From Desulfuromonadaceae bacterium (GTDB lineage: Bacteria > Desulfobacterota > Desulfuromonadia > Desulfuromonadales > SZUA-540): DNA of 8,515 nt. The notes beneath the pieces are model-generated. The model was not told the origin of the DNA and made no database searches. It saw nothing but the letters and a program-made list of their open reading frames with translations. This document shows, piece after piece, positions 1 to 6,872 of the stretch (position 1 is its first letter; every line of letters begins with the position of its first letter). The stretch spans positions 1-8,515 of the forward strand of contig QKGY01000153.1 of assembly GCA_003250235.1 (NCBI GenBank). The letters run 5' to 3'. Both the position numbers and the translations under genes were made by a program.

Positions 1-6
1 CCTGAG

Positions 7-34
7 CCGGCAACCTCCGCAAGGAGGTTGCCGG
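7..34 (+). promoter_or_regulatory. Perfect 12-bp hairpin in the speA leader
   Basis: Arms 7-18 and 23-34 are perfectly complementary and close a GCAA (GNRA-type) tetraloop at 19-22. No T-run follows directly, so alone it is a poor intrinsic terminator. The 3' arm contains a full Shine-Dalgarno sequence, AAGGAGG at 21-27, which would be masked when the hairpin forms. It may be the tail of an upstream transcript or the first element of a speA regulatory leader; the window starts too close to decide. Confidence 0.6.
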
Positions 35-60
35 TGCGAATTTCCGGCCTCGCACTGTGA
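34..60 (+). CDS. Possible 8-codon leader peptide upstream of speA
   Basis: A GTG at 34 lies 6 nt after AAGGAGG (21-27) and opens a reading frame that reads V(M)-R-I-S-G-L-A-L and stops at TGA 58-60. The last codons and the stop cover the 5' arm and loop of the terminator-like hairpin at 46-70. A ribosome on this mini-ORF would therefore prevent that hairpin from forming, the geometry expected for attenuation. There is one Arg codon (CGA) and no run of regulatory codons. Such a short ORF can easily arise by chance, so this is a hypothesis, not a firm gene. Confidence 0.25.
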   Translation: MRISGLAL

Positions 61-80
61 TTGCGGGGCCTTTATTGTTT
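46..80 (+). terminator. Terminator-like hairpin just before speA (terminator or attenuator)
   Basis: The arms at 46-54 and 62-70 form a 9-bp GC-rich stem with one G-T wobble and a 7-nt loop. The T-rich tail TTTATTGTTT follows at 71-80, so the shape is that of a rho-independent terminator. It ends fewer than 20 nt before the speA start, which leaves no room for a promoter between it and the gene. Either an upstream gene ends here and speA is served by read-through, or the structure is an attenuator inside the speA leader. Confidence 0.6.
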
Positions 81-97
81 GAAGAAAGATGGGTGCG

Positions 98-2011
98 ATG
101 AACAGGAAGCTTGCGCAGAACTGGACCCTGGAGGCCTCCGCCTCCCTGTACGGCATCCGCGACTGGGGGGCGGGGCATTTCGATCTCGACGGCCAGGGCA
201 ATGTCGTCGTTCAGGCGCGTTTCAACGGCGACAAGGTCGCTGTCCCCCTGATGGACATCGTCTCCGGCATCGAGCAGCGCGGCCACGCCATGCCGGTGCT
301 GCTGCGCATCGAGAACCTCCTCGACGCCCGCATCGCCCTGCTCAACGAGTCGTTCCGCGCCGCCATCGCCCGCACCGGCTATCAGGGGGAATACCGGGGG
401 GTCTTCCCCGTCAAGGTCAACCAGCAATGCCAGGTGATCGAGGAGATCGTGCGCTTCGGCGCCCCCTACGGCCACGGCCTCGAAGCCGGCAGCAAGGCGG
501 AGCTGGTCCTCGCCCTGGCCTCGCTGCGCGAAGGGGGGTTGCTGGTTCTCAACGGCTACAAGGACCGTGAATTCATCGACCTGGGGTTGTGGGCCGACAA
601 GCTGGGCTACCGCTGCGTGTTCGTCATCGAATCCCCCTCCGAGCTCCCGCTGATAATTGAGCGCAGCAAGGCCCTCGGCATCCGCCCGACGGTCGGCGCC
701 CGGGTCAAGGTATCGGCCAAGGTCGGCGGACTGTGGACGGAGACCAGCGGCGACCGCAGCAGCTTCGGGCTGAGCACCGCCCAGCTGATCTCCGTGGTCG
801 ATACCCTCAAAGCCGAGGGGATGCTCGACTGCCTCAAGCTGCTGCACTGCCACCTCGGCTCGCAGATCCCCCACATCGCCGACATCCGCGCCGGCGTGCT
901 GGAAGCCTGCCGCTACTACAGCGACCTTGTCCGCGAAGGAGCCACCATGGGCTACCTCGACCTCGGCGGCGGCCTGGCGGTCGATTACAGCGGCGTGCGC
1001 TCCGGCCACGTCCACTCGCGCGACTACGCCCTCGACGACTACTGCAACACCCTGGTTGGCACCATCGGCGAGACCCTCAGCGCCCAGGGCATCGCCCATC
1101 CGCATATCGTCACCGAATCGGGGCGGGCCACCGTGGCTTATTCGTCGATGCTGCTCTTCAACATCCTCGACGTCATGCACTTCGAGGCGGTCGCCCTGCC
1201 CGACACCCTCGCTTCCGGATCCCATCCGCTGCTGCGGGAACTGTTCGCGCTGCGCGACGGTCTCGACACCGCCGATCTCACCGCGCACTACAACGAAGCG
1301 ATGACCCTGCGCGACCGGATCCGCGAACTGTACAAGGACGGCCAGATCGGCCTGCGCGAGCGGTCGCTGGGGGAGAACATCTTTCTCGCCATCGCCCAGG
1401 GGATCGTCGAGCGGATCGTGCAGGCGGGAAAGACGCCACTCGGTCTCGAAGGGCTGCGCGACAGCCTCGCCGACATCTACTACGGCAACTTCAGCGTCTT
1501 TCAGTCGCTGCCCGACACCTGGGCCATCGGCCAGCTTTTCCCGGTCATCCCTCTGCACCGGCACCTGGAAGCCCCTTGCCGTGAAGCGATCCTCTCCGAC
1601 CTGACCTGCGACTGCGACGGCAAGCTCGACGCCTTCATCGTCGCCGGAGGCGAGAGCCGCATCCTGCCGGTGCATCCGCTCAAACAAGAGGAAGAATACT
1701 ACCTGGGCGTCTTTCTCATGGGCGCCTATCAGGAGACCCTCGGCGACCTGCACAACCTCTTCGGCGACACCCATGTGGTCAGCGTTCGCATCAACCAGGA
1801 CGGTAGCTTCGATGTCATGAAGGAGATCTCGGGAGACAGCATCGGCGATGTACTCAGCTATGTGGAGTACAATCCCCAGACCCTGTTCGAGCAGTTGCGC
1901 TCCACGGCGGAAGCCGCCGTGCGCCAGGGGAGGTTGACGGTGCCGGAGCGGCAGAGGCTGCTGGAGGAGTTCAGCGCCAGCCTGGCGGGGTATACCTATT
2001 ACGAGAAGTAG
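98..2011 (+). CDS. speA: Biosynthetic arginine decarboxylase SpeA
   Basis: SpeA is a PLP-dependent cytoplasmic enzyme that decarboxylates L-arginine to agmatine and CO2, the first step of the arginine route to putrescine and spermidine. The 637-residue product has the usual length of the SpeA family (about 630-660). The fold type III (alanine racemase-like) barrel comes first. Its PLP lysine is K106 in FPVKVNQQ, HCHLGSQIPH lies at 250-259, and the glycine-rich phosphate-binding loop LGGGLAVDY starts at 289. The C-terminal part carries the catalytic-cysteine segment LTCDCDGK (C504, C506), where many relatives have CDSDG. ATG at 98 is preferred over the in-frame ATG at 89 because the purine tract GAAGAAAG (81-88) lies 9 nt upstream of 98 but touches 89; either is possible, giving 637 or 640 residues. 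The gene is intact, is followed by its own terminator and is convergent with the msh operon. The hairpins at 7-70 may regulate it. Confidence 0.96.
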   Translation: MNRKLAQNWTLEASASLYGIRDWGAGHFDLDGQGNVVVQARFNGDKVAVPLMDIVSGIEQRGHAMPVLLRIENLLDARIALLNESFRAAIARTGYQGEYRGVFPVKVNQQCQVIEEIVRFGAPYGHGLEAGSKAELVLALASLREGGLLVLNGYKDREFIDLGLWADKLGYRCVFVIESPSELPLIIERSKALGIRPTVGARVKVSAKVGGLWTETSGDRSSFGLSTAQLISVVDTLKAEGMLDCLKLLHCHLGSQIPHIADIRAGVLEACRYYSDLVREGATMGYLDLGGGLAVDYSGVRSGHVHSRDYALDDYCNTLVGTIGETLSAQGIAHPHIVTESGRATVAYSSMLLFNILDVMHFEAVALPDTLASGSHPLLRELFALRDGLDTADLTAHYNEAMTLRDRIRELYKDGQIGLRERSLGENIFLAIAQGIVERIVQAGKTPLGLEGLRDSLADIYYGNFSVFQSLPDTWAIGQLFPVIPLHRHLEAPCREAILSDLTCDCDGKLDAFIVAGGESRILPVHPLKQEEEYYLGVFLMGAYQETLGDLHNLFGDTHVVSVRINQDGSFDVMKEISGDSIGDVLSYVEYNPQTLFEQLRSTAEAAVRQGRLTVPERQRLLEEFSASLAGYTYYEK

Positions 2012-2057
2012 GGGGAAATTTTAAGATTTCGTTCTGAAAGATAAATTCGAAGCGGAA

Positions 2058-2085
2058 GGGGCGTCCTCAAGGGCGCCCCTTTTTT
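2058..2085 (+). terminator. Rho-independent terminator of speA
   Basis: Arms 2058-2066 and 2071-2079 form a 9-bp GC-rich stem with one T-G wobble around a TCAA loop, followed by six T residues (2080-2085). It lies about 46 nt after the speA stop codon and is a textbook intrinsic terminator. Confidence 0.92.
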
Positions 2086-2170
2086 GCGCTCATAAGGTGG
2101 ACGTGTCGGGTGACGGGAGTGATTTCTTTATAGGAAAGTCACAACTGGCGGGTTGCGCCCCGCCGAACGC

Positions 2171-2201
2171 CTTACTTCTCTTGACGGCCAAGAGAAGTAA
2201 G
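2171..2201. repeat. 13-bp perfect inverted repeat, left end hairpin of the element
   Basis: Arms CTTACTTCTCTTG (2171-2183) and CAAGAGAAGTAAG (2189-2201) are exactly complementary around the 5-nt loop ACGGC. It corresponds in position and orientation to the right-end hairpin at 2561-2592. Confidence 0.9.
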
Positions 2202-2254
2202 CAAGAGAAGGCCGCCCGGCTTCCTCGCCCTTCGGGTACCCTGCGCTACGCAGC

Positions 2255-2316
2255 CATTTTGGGGACGGGCAAAAACTTGCTTCGCTTCGGACATTTGCCC
2301 GTCTATTCCCAAAATG
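2255..2316. repeat. Large internal foldback of the intergenic element
   Basis: The outer arms CATTTTGGG (2255-2263) and CCCAAAATG (2308-2316) and the inner arms ACGGGCAAA (2265-2273) and TTTGCCCGT (2294-2302) are all exact. They are separated by one unpaired base on the left and five on the right. The apical part is about 20 nt. The size and precision suggest selected RNA or DNA structure, not chance. Confidence 0.85.
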
Positions 2317-2560
2317 TCTACTCCGCTCCGGCTTCGTCAGACGGGAGGGAAGCAGACCGGCAATCAAGGCACTGATTTTAGACCGGACGTGTGCGGCAAG
2401 CCAGAGCAATCGATGCAGCGAGGGAACAATTTAACCCGTGTGAACGAAGTGAGCCGGGGCCGTTGCTTTTCGGCGGCTCGAAGCGGAGAGCGTCTTGACC
2501 TGAGAAAAAACAGAGAAGTCAGGGAAATCTGGCGACAGAAATAAAAAAAGCCACTTTTTG

Positions 2561-2592
2561 CCTACTTTTTCTTGGCTTGAAGAAAAAGTAGG
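2561..2592. repeat. 13-bp perfect inverted repeat, right end hairpin of the element
   Basis: Arms CCTACTTTTTCTT (2561-2573) and AAGAAAAAGTAGG (2580-2592) are exactly complementary around the loop GGCTTG. Read on the opposite strand it aligns with the left hairpin at 2171-2201 with several substitutions, many of them compensatory, so pairing is kept while sequence drifts. Confidence 0.9.
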
Positions 2593-2655
2593 GCGTCTGG
2601 CGGGCGCAACCGCCGGTTTTGATCTTTACCAAGTGAACAGATCAGGGACATAGGG

Positions 2656-2688
2656 AACAAAAGTGTCCAGGGTCGCAGCCCCTGACAC
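2656..2688 (-). terminator. Terminator of the msh operon, after mshQ
   Basis: Read on the - strand, GTGTC (2688-2684) plus AGGG (2683-2680) pairs with CCCT (2672-2669) and GACAC (2667-2663). There is a single unpaired base in one arm (2668) and a 7-nt loop. TTTTGTT follows (2662-2656). It lies about 45 nt past the mshQ stop and faces the speA terminator across the repeat element. Confidence 0.8.
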
Positions 2689-2732
2689 ACCCCGCCGGCT
2701 TTAAGGCCATTGGCAAGGCAAACGAAAACCCG

Positions 2733-5141
2733 TTACCGCACCCTTTCCATCTGATAGATCATCCGCGAATTCCCCTTGTAGATACCGAAACTCACCCGGG
2801 CCGACGGGTCGTTATCATAAATCCCATCGCCATCCCAATCGAAATCAAGCCAGAAGTCGGCAGGCAGGCTCACTTCGACGCTGCCGTCGTTGCCCGCTCC
2901 CGGGGCACTGAGCTGTAAGGGATTGGCAGGATCGTCGGCACCGGCGATCAGAGTGCCCGTCCCGCTTGCCGTCGTTTCTCCGGCCTGCAGATTGGGGAGG
3001 TAGTTGGACAGTACCGCCAGAGTCCCATCGTAGGCGGTACAACTGTCATCGGTATTGGTCACAAACCCCGTACCGTCATAATACTCGGCGCGGATGGGGA
3101 TATTCAGCGGGATCAGTTCCGAACCGTAGGCGTTCTGCAGAACCAGGCGTCCGAAGCGCATCGACTTGCTTCCGCCGCTGAAGGCGATGCCGTTCCCTGC
3201 GCTGGCATCCCCGAACGCTGCCGGATTGCCGGCGTAGGCGATACCATCCTCATCCAGGACGTTGATCTGCAGGCGGATCTCGGCATCGAAGGGGGCTGTC
3301 GGAGCGCTCCGGGTAAATCCCAGCCCGCCCCCGGAACCGAAAGTGAGCGTTCCTATGCCGTTGCCGCCATCGACGATGACCGGATCGGTGGCCGGCAGCA
3401 GGGACGTATCCAGGGTTCCGGTTTCCGCCTGGTAACTCTTGCCGGTAAGGCTGGCGCTGGTCAGCTTCCACCAGACGCCCGTATAGTTTTGGGTGGTATT
3501 TCCCGCGGCATTTCGCGCGGTGACGGTCAGCACCGGCGCGGTGGCATAGTCGAAGGGCTGACCCAGATAGCTGAAGCTGCCGCAGGCTGGAGCGAACTCG
3601 GGCGTATTGGCGACCACGTCGAAATGGTGGGGTGTGAAGCGTCCCACCGTGGCGCTGGTGCCGCTGAGCCCCCCCGCCCCCAGGTAATCGGCCACCACAG
3701 CCTGCGTGCCCACTTCGCCGTACTGGACCGTCGCCGTCGCCGCGCCGCCGCTGTAATCGGCGGCACTCAGCGTTCCTCCGCTCAAAGCCCCCGGGCCGGG
3801 CGCAAAGGGCGCCACCGCCGACAGGGTCGTGTCGGCGGCGAAGTTGGGTGTCAGACGGCCGTCCTGGCAGACGCCCCGGACGTGGGCGAAAAAGTCGCTG
3901 CCGGCCGGCCACCTGGGGTCTCCCGTCGACCCACTGTTGTCCAGCGGCGTGGTCCCGTCCGTCGTGGCGGTAACATCGAGACGATAGGGCTTGACGACAA
4001 ACAGGTCGCTTCCGGTCATCACCAGTCCCGCCTCTTCGCCGGAACCCGTATAGAGCGCATTGAGCTGGAGCTGCCCGGCGTCGTCATAGGCGACCGTTAA
4101 GGGGCTCTGGGCGTTGGCATCGAAAGCCAGGAGCACCGGAGTGCCCGGCGAGGCCGTGGCAACCGGTGTGCCGTTGACCCGAAGGGATTGCGTTCCGGTC
4201 ACCGGCATCACGTGCCCCGACCAGAAAGAGATGGCCTTGGATTGGCCGGCAAACCCGCCATCCGCCGTGCAGGCCTGCGGGTCCAGAGGGTCGGCCTTGA
4301 CCGCCGAGAGGGTCACCGCCGCTGAGGTCTGACAGGAGGTCTGGTCGGGGACATCGAAAACAAACCCGGACTCGGCAAAATCCAGAGCACAGTTGGTCGA
4401 AACGCCGTTGACGAAACATTCGACGGGATTGAGGGCCGACACGTCCGAAGAGGCAATCCCCAGGGTCACCGTCCCCGCCGTGTTGTGGCGCAGCGCAAAC
4501 GTGGCCGCCGTTCCTCCCGGAATGGTCTGGGTGTCGCCGCCGACCCATCCGGTCGGAGCAAGGGTGACGCTGACCGGATCGGGGTAGAGGGTCGTGCAGT
4601 CGGCGCTCTGGCAGGCCCGAACCGTCACATCGGCCCGCTGGCAGGTCAGGGCGCTGCCGGGATGATCGATGCGGAAATGATCGAGGGAGGTGGTCGTTCC
4701 GGGCTTCAACCGCACCCGGACAAGGCCGCTCTGTTCGGTCGCCGGGCACCACCCCGACCACACACTGCACAGCAGAGCCTCGACGCTGCTCATCCCGGCA
4801 AAGGAATAGGTGGCATCCAGATTCGGGCTGCCGGCGGGCATGACCGGGTAGGTATAGGTGGCGGAGACCGGCGGCGCCGTACAGGGAGAATGGGAATCGA
4901 GACTCTGTTGGGTCGATCCATCCCCGAAATCCCAGACATGCAGAAACCAGGTATCCGCGGCATTGCACCCCGTAGCCGTCGCCTCGAAAAGAACCGGAAC
5001 CCCCACCGTGATGTTGACCGGAGGGTTGGATGTCGCGCCATCCGCCATGACCGTCACGGCGGCAAACGCCTTGCCGCCGGCAAAAGCCAGCAGGATGGTC
5101 AGCAGAAACGCCATCCTTCGCAACCCGATGCCAGTTCCCAT
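2733..5141 (-). CDS. mshQ: MSHA biogenesis protein MshQ (PKD-like + DUF6701), secreted
   Basis: Last gene of the msh operon. The 802-residue product begins with a Sec signal peptide: basic LRR, a hydrophobic stretch, then the cleavage motif KAFA|AV near residue 28. A PKD-like domain follows with WDFGDGS at about 70-76. From about residue 153 (LDHFRIDHPG) to the end it resembles DUF6701, the MshQ family domain, with many paired cysteines, YGSELIPLNIPIRAEYY and the C-terminal DWDGDGIYDNDPSARVSFGIYKG signature. It has no prepilin leader, so it is exported and presumably surface- or pilus-associated; a tip or adhesin-like role is inference. ATG at 5141 is chosen because AGGAG (5153-5149) lies 7 nt upstream. 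An alternative ATG at 5162 overlaps the mshP stop as ATGA and would add seven residues. The frame is intact. Confidence 0.88.
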   Translation of the reverse strand: MGTGIGLRRMAFLLTILLAFAGGKAFAAVTVMADGATSNPPVNITVGVPVLFEATATGCNAADTWFLHVWDFGDGSTQQSLDSHSPCTAPPVSATYTYPVMPAGSPNLDATYSFAGMSSVEALLCSVWSGWCPATEQSGLVRVRLKPGTTTSLDHFRIDHPGSALTCQRADVTVRACQSADCTTLYPDPVSVTLAPTGWVGGDTQTIPGGTAATFALRHNTAGTVTLGIASSDVSALNPVECFVNGVSTNCALDFAESGFVFDVPDQTSCQTSAAVTLSAVKADPLDPQACTADGGFAGQSKAISFWSGHVMPVTGTQSLRVNGTPVATASPGTPVLLAFDANAQSPLTVAYDDAGQLQLNALYTGSGEEAGLVMTGSDLFVVKPYRLDVTATTDGTTPLDNSGSTGDPRWPAGSDFFAHVRGVCQDGRLTPNFAADTTLSAVAPFAPGPGALSGGTLSAADYSGGAATATVQYGEVGTQAVVADYLGAGGLSGTSATVGRFTPHHFDVVANTPEFAPACGSFSYLGQPFDYATAPVLTVTARNAAGNTTQNYTGVWWKLTSASLTGKSYQAETGTLDTSLLPATDPVIVDGGNGIGTLTFGSGGGLGFTRSAPTAPFDAEIRLQINVLDEDGIAYAGNPAAFGDASAGNGIAFSGGSKSMRFGRLVLQNAYGSELIPLNIPIRAEYYDGTGFVTNTDDSCTAYDGTLAVLSNYLPNLQAGETTASGTGTLIAGADDPANPLQLSAPGAGNDGSVEVSLPADFWLDFDWDGDGIYDNDPSARVSFGIYKGNSRMIYQMERVR

Positions 5142-5158
5142 GAAAGCGCTCCTGGTCG

Positions 5159-5563
5159 TCATGGCCCCGTCACCCTTGCCGTCATCCGACGCGACACATA
5201 ATCGCCCGCGCCGTAGGTCCCCGAAGAAGCCAAGGCGTCGAGTTCATAGACGTTGTAGGTCGAGGCTCCTTCCACGATCGGCGCGGCGGCCGTGGAGCAG
5301 CTTACCGTCACGGCGAACCCCTCCACCGCAAAGGAGGTGCTTGCGGAACAGCTTCCGGCTACGGCCCGGGCGATGCCCCACTCGATGCCGGTCTGGGCCG
5401 CCTGGTAGGCACGGGCTCCCTGCAACGCCAGCACCGGCGTGCGCGACTGAACGCCGCTCATGGTCACCATGAAAGCCCCCAGCGCCGCCAGCACCACCAG
5501 GATGAAGATGGCGTTGACCAGGGTGAAGCCCCGTGAATTTCGAAGGGACACAAAACATCTCAT
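5159..5563 (-). CDS. mshP: MSHA minor prepilin-like protein MshP
   Basis: A 134-residue prepilin-like protein of the inner membrane and pseudopilus. The class III leader ends in NSRG, followed by the helix FTLVNAIFILVVLAALGAF. The residue at mature position 5 is Asn, not the almost invariant Glu, which matches GspK-like subunits that sit at the fibre tip and need no Glu5 contact with an upstream subunit. The segment ARAYQAAQTGIEWGIARA just after the helix is typical of MshP/GspK-type proteins (A..A.SG.EW pattern). Two cysteines flanking the middle (C72 and C88) could form a disulfide. Its start overlaps the mshO stop by ATGA, and its stop touches the longer mshQ start, so translation is probably coupled. 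Assignment rests on order, size and helix features. Confidence 0.82.
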   Translation of the reverse strand: MRCFVSLRNSRGFTLVNAIFILVVLAALGAFMVTMSGVQSRTPVLALQGARAYQAAQTGIEWGIARAVAGSCSASTSFAVEGFAVTVSCSTAAAPIVEGASTYNVYELDALASSGTYGAGDYVSRRMTARVTGP

Positions 5564-6387
5564 GGCGAATTCACGACATGCACCTGCTCGAGCAGCGTGA
5601 TCCGCTCGGCCGAGGGCACATCCTCCAGGGTCAGGGTCAGGGTGGCCAATCCGGCCCGTTGACTGGTGCCGGGCTGATAGGTGAAATTGCAGCTCTGAAC
5701 ATGACGGGTCACCAGATCACCCGAGCCCAGAGTGGGGCTGGAGGCGATGGCGTAGCCGTCGTATCGGGTCAGGGTATGGGCCACCGGGTCGCAGACGTAA
5801 CTCACCGGCCCGTCGACCACAAAAAAACGCTGATACGGAGAGGTCCGGGGGAAAGACGCCGCCGGCACCTTGGGAACAAACTGGATATGGCCGACGCTGC
5901 TGGCGCCGCTGTCAATACTGAAGCGGTTGTCGGCGGGAGCCTGATAGGCGTTGCCGCTGCCGGCGGTCGCCGAGAGATTGTAGATAACCAGCTCGGTTCC
6001 GGCGGCAGGTGCGCCATTCAGATCGCCCAGCACGTCGAAGGATACATCGGCGGGATTAGTAAAATCGAGGATATCCCCGGGCCCCTGGGCCCGGTACCGG
6101 CCGCCGTCGGAGGTGTGAAGAATCTCCAGGGACAGTCCTCCCGCCCCGATGCGCACGCTGTTGGGCAGCGCCTGGCGGATGTCGCGCTGCATGCGGCGCA
6201 GGGAATTCTCGGCGGCATCGACCAGCTCCGCCCGCCGCGACAGGGCCACGTACCCCTCGATCGGCTTGGTGATGAAGGCGACGCTCATGGCGCTGAGGAT
6301 GCCGACAAGCACGATCACGGTGATCAACTCCACCAGAGTGAAGCCCCGCTCGTCGCACCACCCGGCTTTTTTGTTCGCGTGCATCAT
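5560..6387 (-). CDS. mshO: MSHA minor prepilin MshO
   Basis: The 275-residue product has a type IV prepilin leader ending DERG and the helix FTLVELITVIVLVGILSAM, with Glu at +5. SVAFITKPIEGY.A.SRRAELVDAAENSLRRMQRDIRQALPNS follows; the MQRD..ALPNSVR segment is typical of GspJ/PilW-like large minor pilins such as MshO. The C-terminal domain has a Cys pair (C-D-P and QSCNF) likely to be a disulfide. ATG at 6387 is chosen because GAGAGG (6402-6397) lies 9 nt upstream. ATG at 6414 would overlap the mshD stop as TGATG and give a 24-residue leader; ATG at 6384 is also possible. The frame stays open to 6897, but the part upstream of 6414 is the out-of-frame shadow of mshD. Confidence 0.88.
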   Translation of the reverse strand: MMHANKKAGWCDERGFTLVELITVIVLVGILSAMSVAFITKPIEGYVALSRRAELVDAAENSLRRMQRDIRQALPNSVRIGAGGLSLEILHTSDGGRYRAQGPGDILDFTNPADVSFDVLGDLNGAPAAGTELVIYNLSATAGSGNAYQAPADNRFSIDSGASSVGHIQFVPKVPAASFPRTSPYQRFFVVDGPVSYVCDPVAHTLTRYDGYAIASSPTLGSGDLVTRHVQSCNFTYQPGTSQRAGLATLTLTLEDVPSAERITLLEQVHVVNSP

Positions 6388-6413
6388 CGCGGATCGCCTC
6401 TCGCAACGCCTCA

Positions 6414-6872
6414 TCAGTAATTGGCCCGGTACCCGGACAGGACCATCGTCCCGCCGTCGGGCATACCGACGGACACCTGGGCCCTGAGCATCGCCACGCC
6501 GTTCACCGTGGCCGGCTGCACGCTGACGTTGACGGTATAGTTCCCCAGTCCGGCTATGGCAGTGCCGCTCTGGTCGCGGGCGCCCGCATCGGAGAGTCCG
6601 TCGTAATCGTCGACATCGTCGAAGAAGGTGCGACTGCCTTCGCCGTCGACACCGTCGGGGTCGGCATAGGGCTTGAGCAGAATCTCTTCCAGGTACGCCT
6701 CGGCAATAGCCACCGCCTGGTGCTGAATCATCGGGTCGGCGCTGTGGGCCGTCGTGTAGTTCATCACCATCAGCACCCCCGACAGGGCGATGGAGATCAC
6801 CACCATGGCGATCACCAGCTCGACCAGGGTGAAACCGCGGCGGCAGCCGTATGAAGGAGTAAAGCGCCTCAT
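6414..6872 (-). CDS. mshD: MSHA minor prepilin MshD
   Basis: The 152-residue product has a short leader (MRRFTPSYGCRRG) before the cleavage site and the helix FTLVELVIAMVVISIALSGV, with Glu at +5. The body shows HQAVAIAEAYLEEILLKPYADPDG and then an acidic FFDDVDDYDGL segment, which I associate with MshD and with GspI/PilV-like subunits where AEAYLEEIL follows the helix. It lacks obvious disulfide cysteines. Its ATG overlaps the mshC stop (ATGA) and no good Shine-Dalgarno precedes it, so translational coupling to mshC is likely. Because mshC is interrupted upstream, ribosomes may rarely reach this start unless they initiate inside the mshC body. Confidence 0.88.
   Translation of the reverse strand: MRRFTPSYGCRRGFTLVELVIAMVVISIALSGVLMVMNYTTAHSADPMIQHQAVAIAEAYLEEILLKPYADPDGVDGEGSRTFFDDVDDYDGLSDAGARDQSGTAIAGLGNYTVNVSVQPATVNGVAMLRAQVSVGMPDGGTMVLSGYRANY

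Larger units (their letters stand above)
2133..2630. repeat. Intergenic repeat element with diverged inverted ends, non-coding
   Basis: This accounts for most of the 720-bp gap between speA and mshQ. The left end (about 2133-2208) and the reverse complement of the right end (about 2552-2630) align over roughly 70 nt. Shared blocks are GGCGG-GTTGCGCC, a CGCC-ACGCC segment and then a hairpin made of CTTACTTCTCTT- or CTACTTTTTCTT-type arms. The interior has further foldback structure: a large hairpin at 2255-2316 and a stem GAGCCG/CGGCTC at 2451-2456 and 2474-2479. Open frames here (2097-2375, 2314-2544 and 2128-2409 on the - strand) have skewed composition and no recognisable domain, so I regard them as spurious. 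The pattern of a GGTTGCGCC block followed by a foldback AGAAGTAAGC/AAAAAGTAGG recalls a repeat seen in intergenic regions of several proteobacteria; that is memory, not a search. No transposase or clear target duplication is visible. Confidence 0.65.

Noticed and set aside
733..1584. A 283-codon Arg/Pro-rich frame inside speA
   Set aside because: It is out of frame with the conserved SpeA motifs and has typical GC-rich shadow composition.
2097..2544. Open frames of 76-93 codons on both strands inside the intergenic repeat
   Set aside because: They overlap each other, run through foldback repeats, have no domain or good ribosome binding site, and look like by-products of a structured non-coding repeat.
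2133..2630. CRISPR array or insertion sequence between speA and mshQ
   Set aside because: There are no regularly spaced direct repeats and no transposase frame; only inverted, diverged ends are present.
3489..5472. Long + strand frames opposite mshQ and mshP (3489-4100, 4485-5201, 4858-5472)
   Set aside because: They are antisense shadows of high-GC coding sequence, rich in Arg, Gly and Pro and without recognisable domains.
5533..6420. A 295-codon + strand frame opposite mshO
   Set aside because: mshO has a clear prepilin leader and helix in the other strand. The + frame is compositional shadow.
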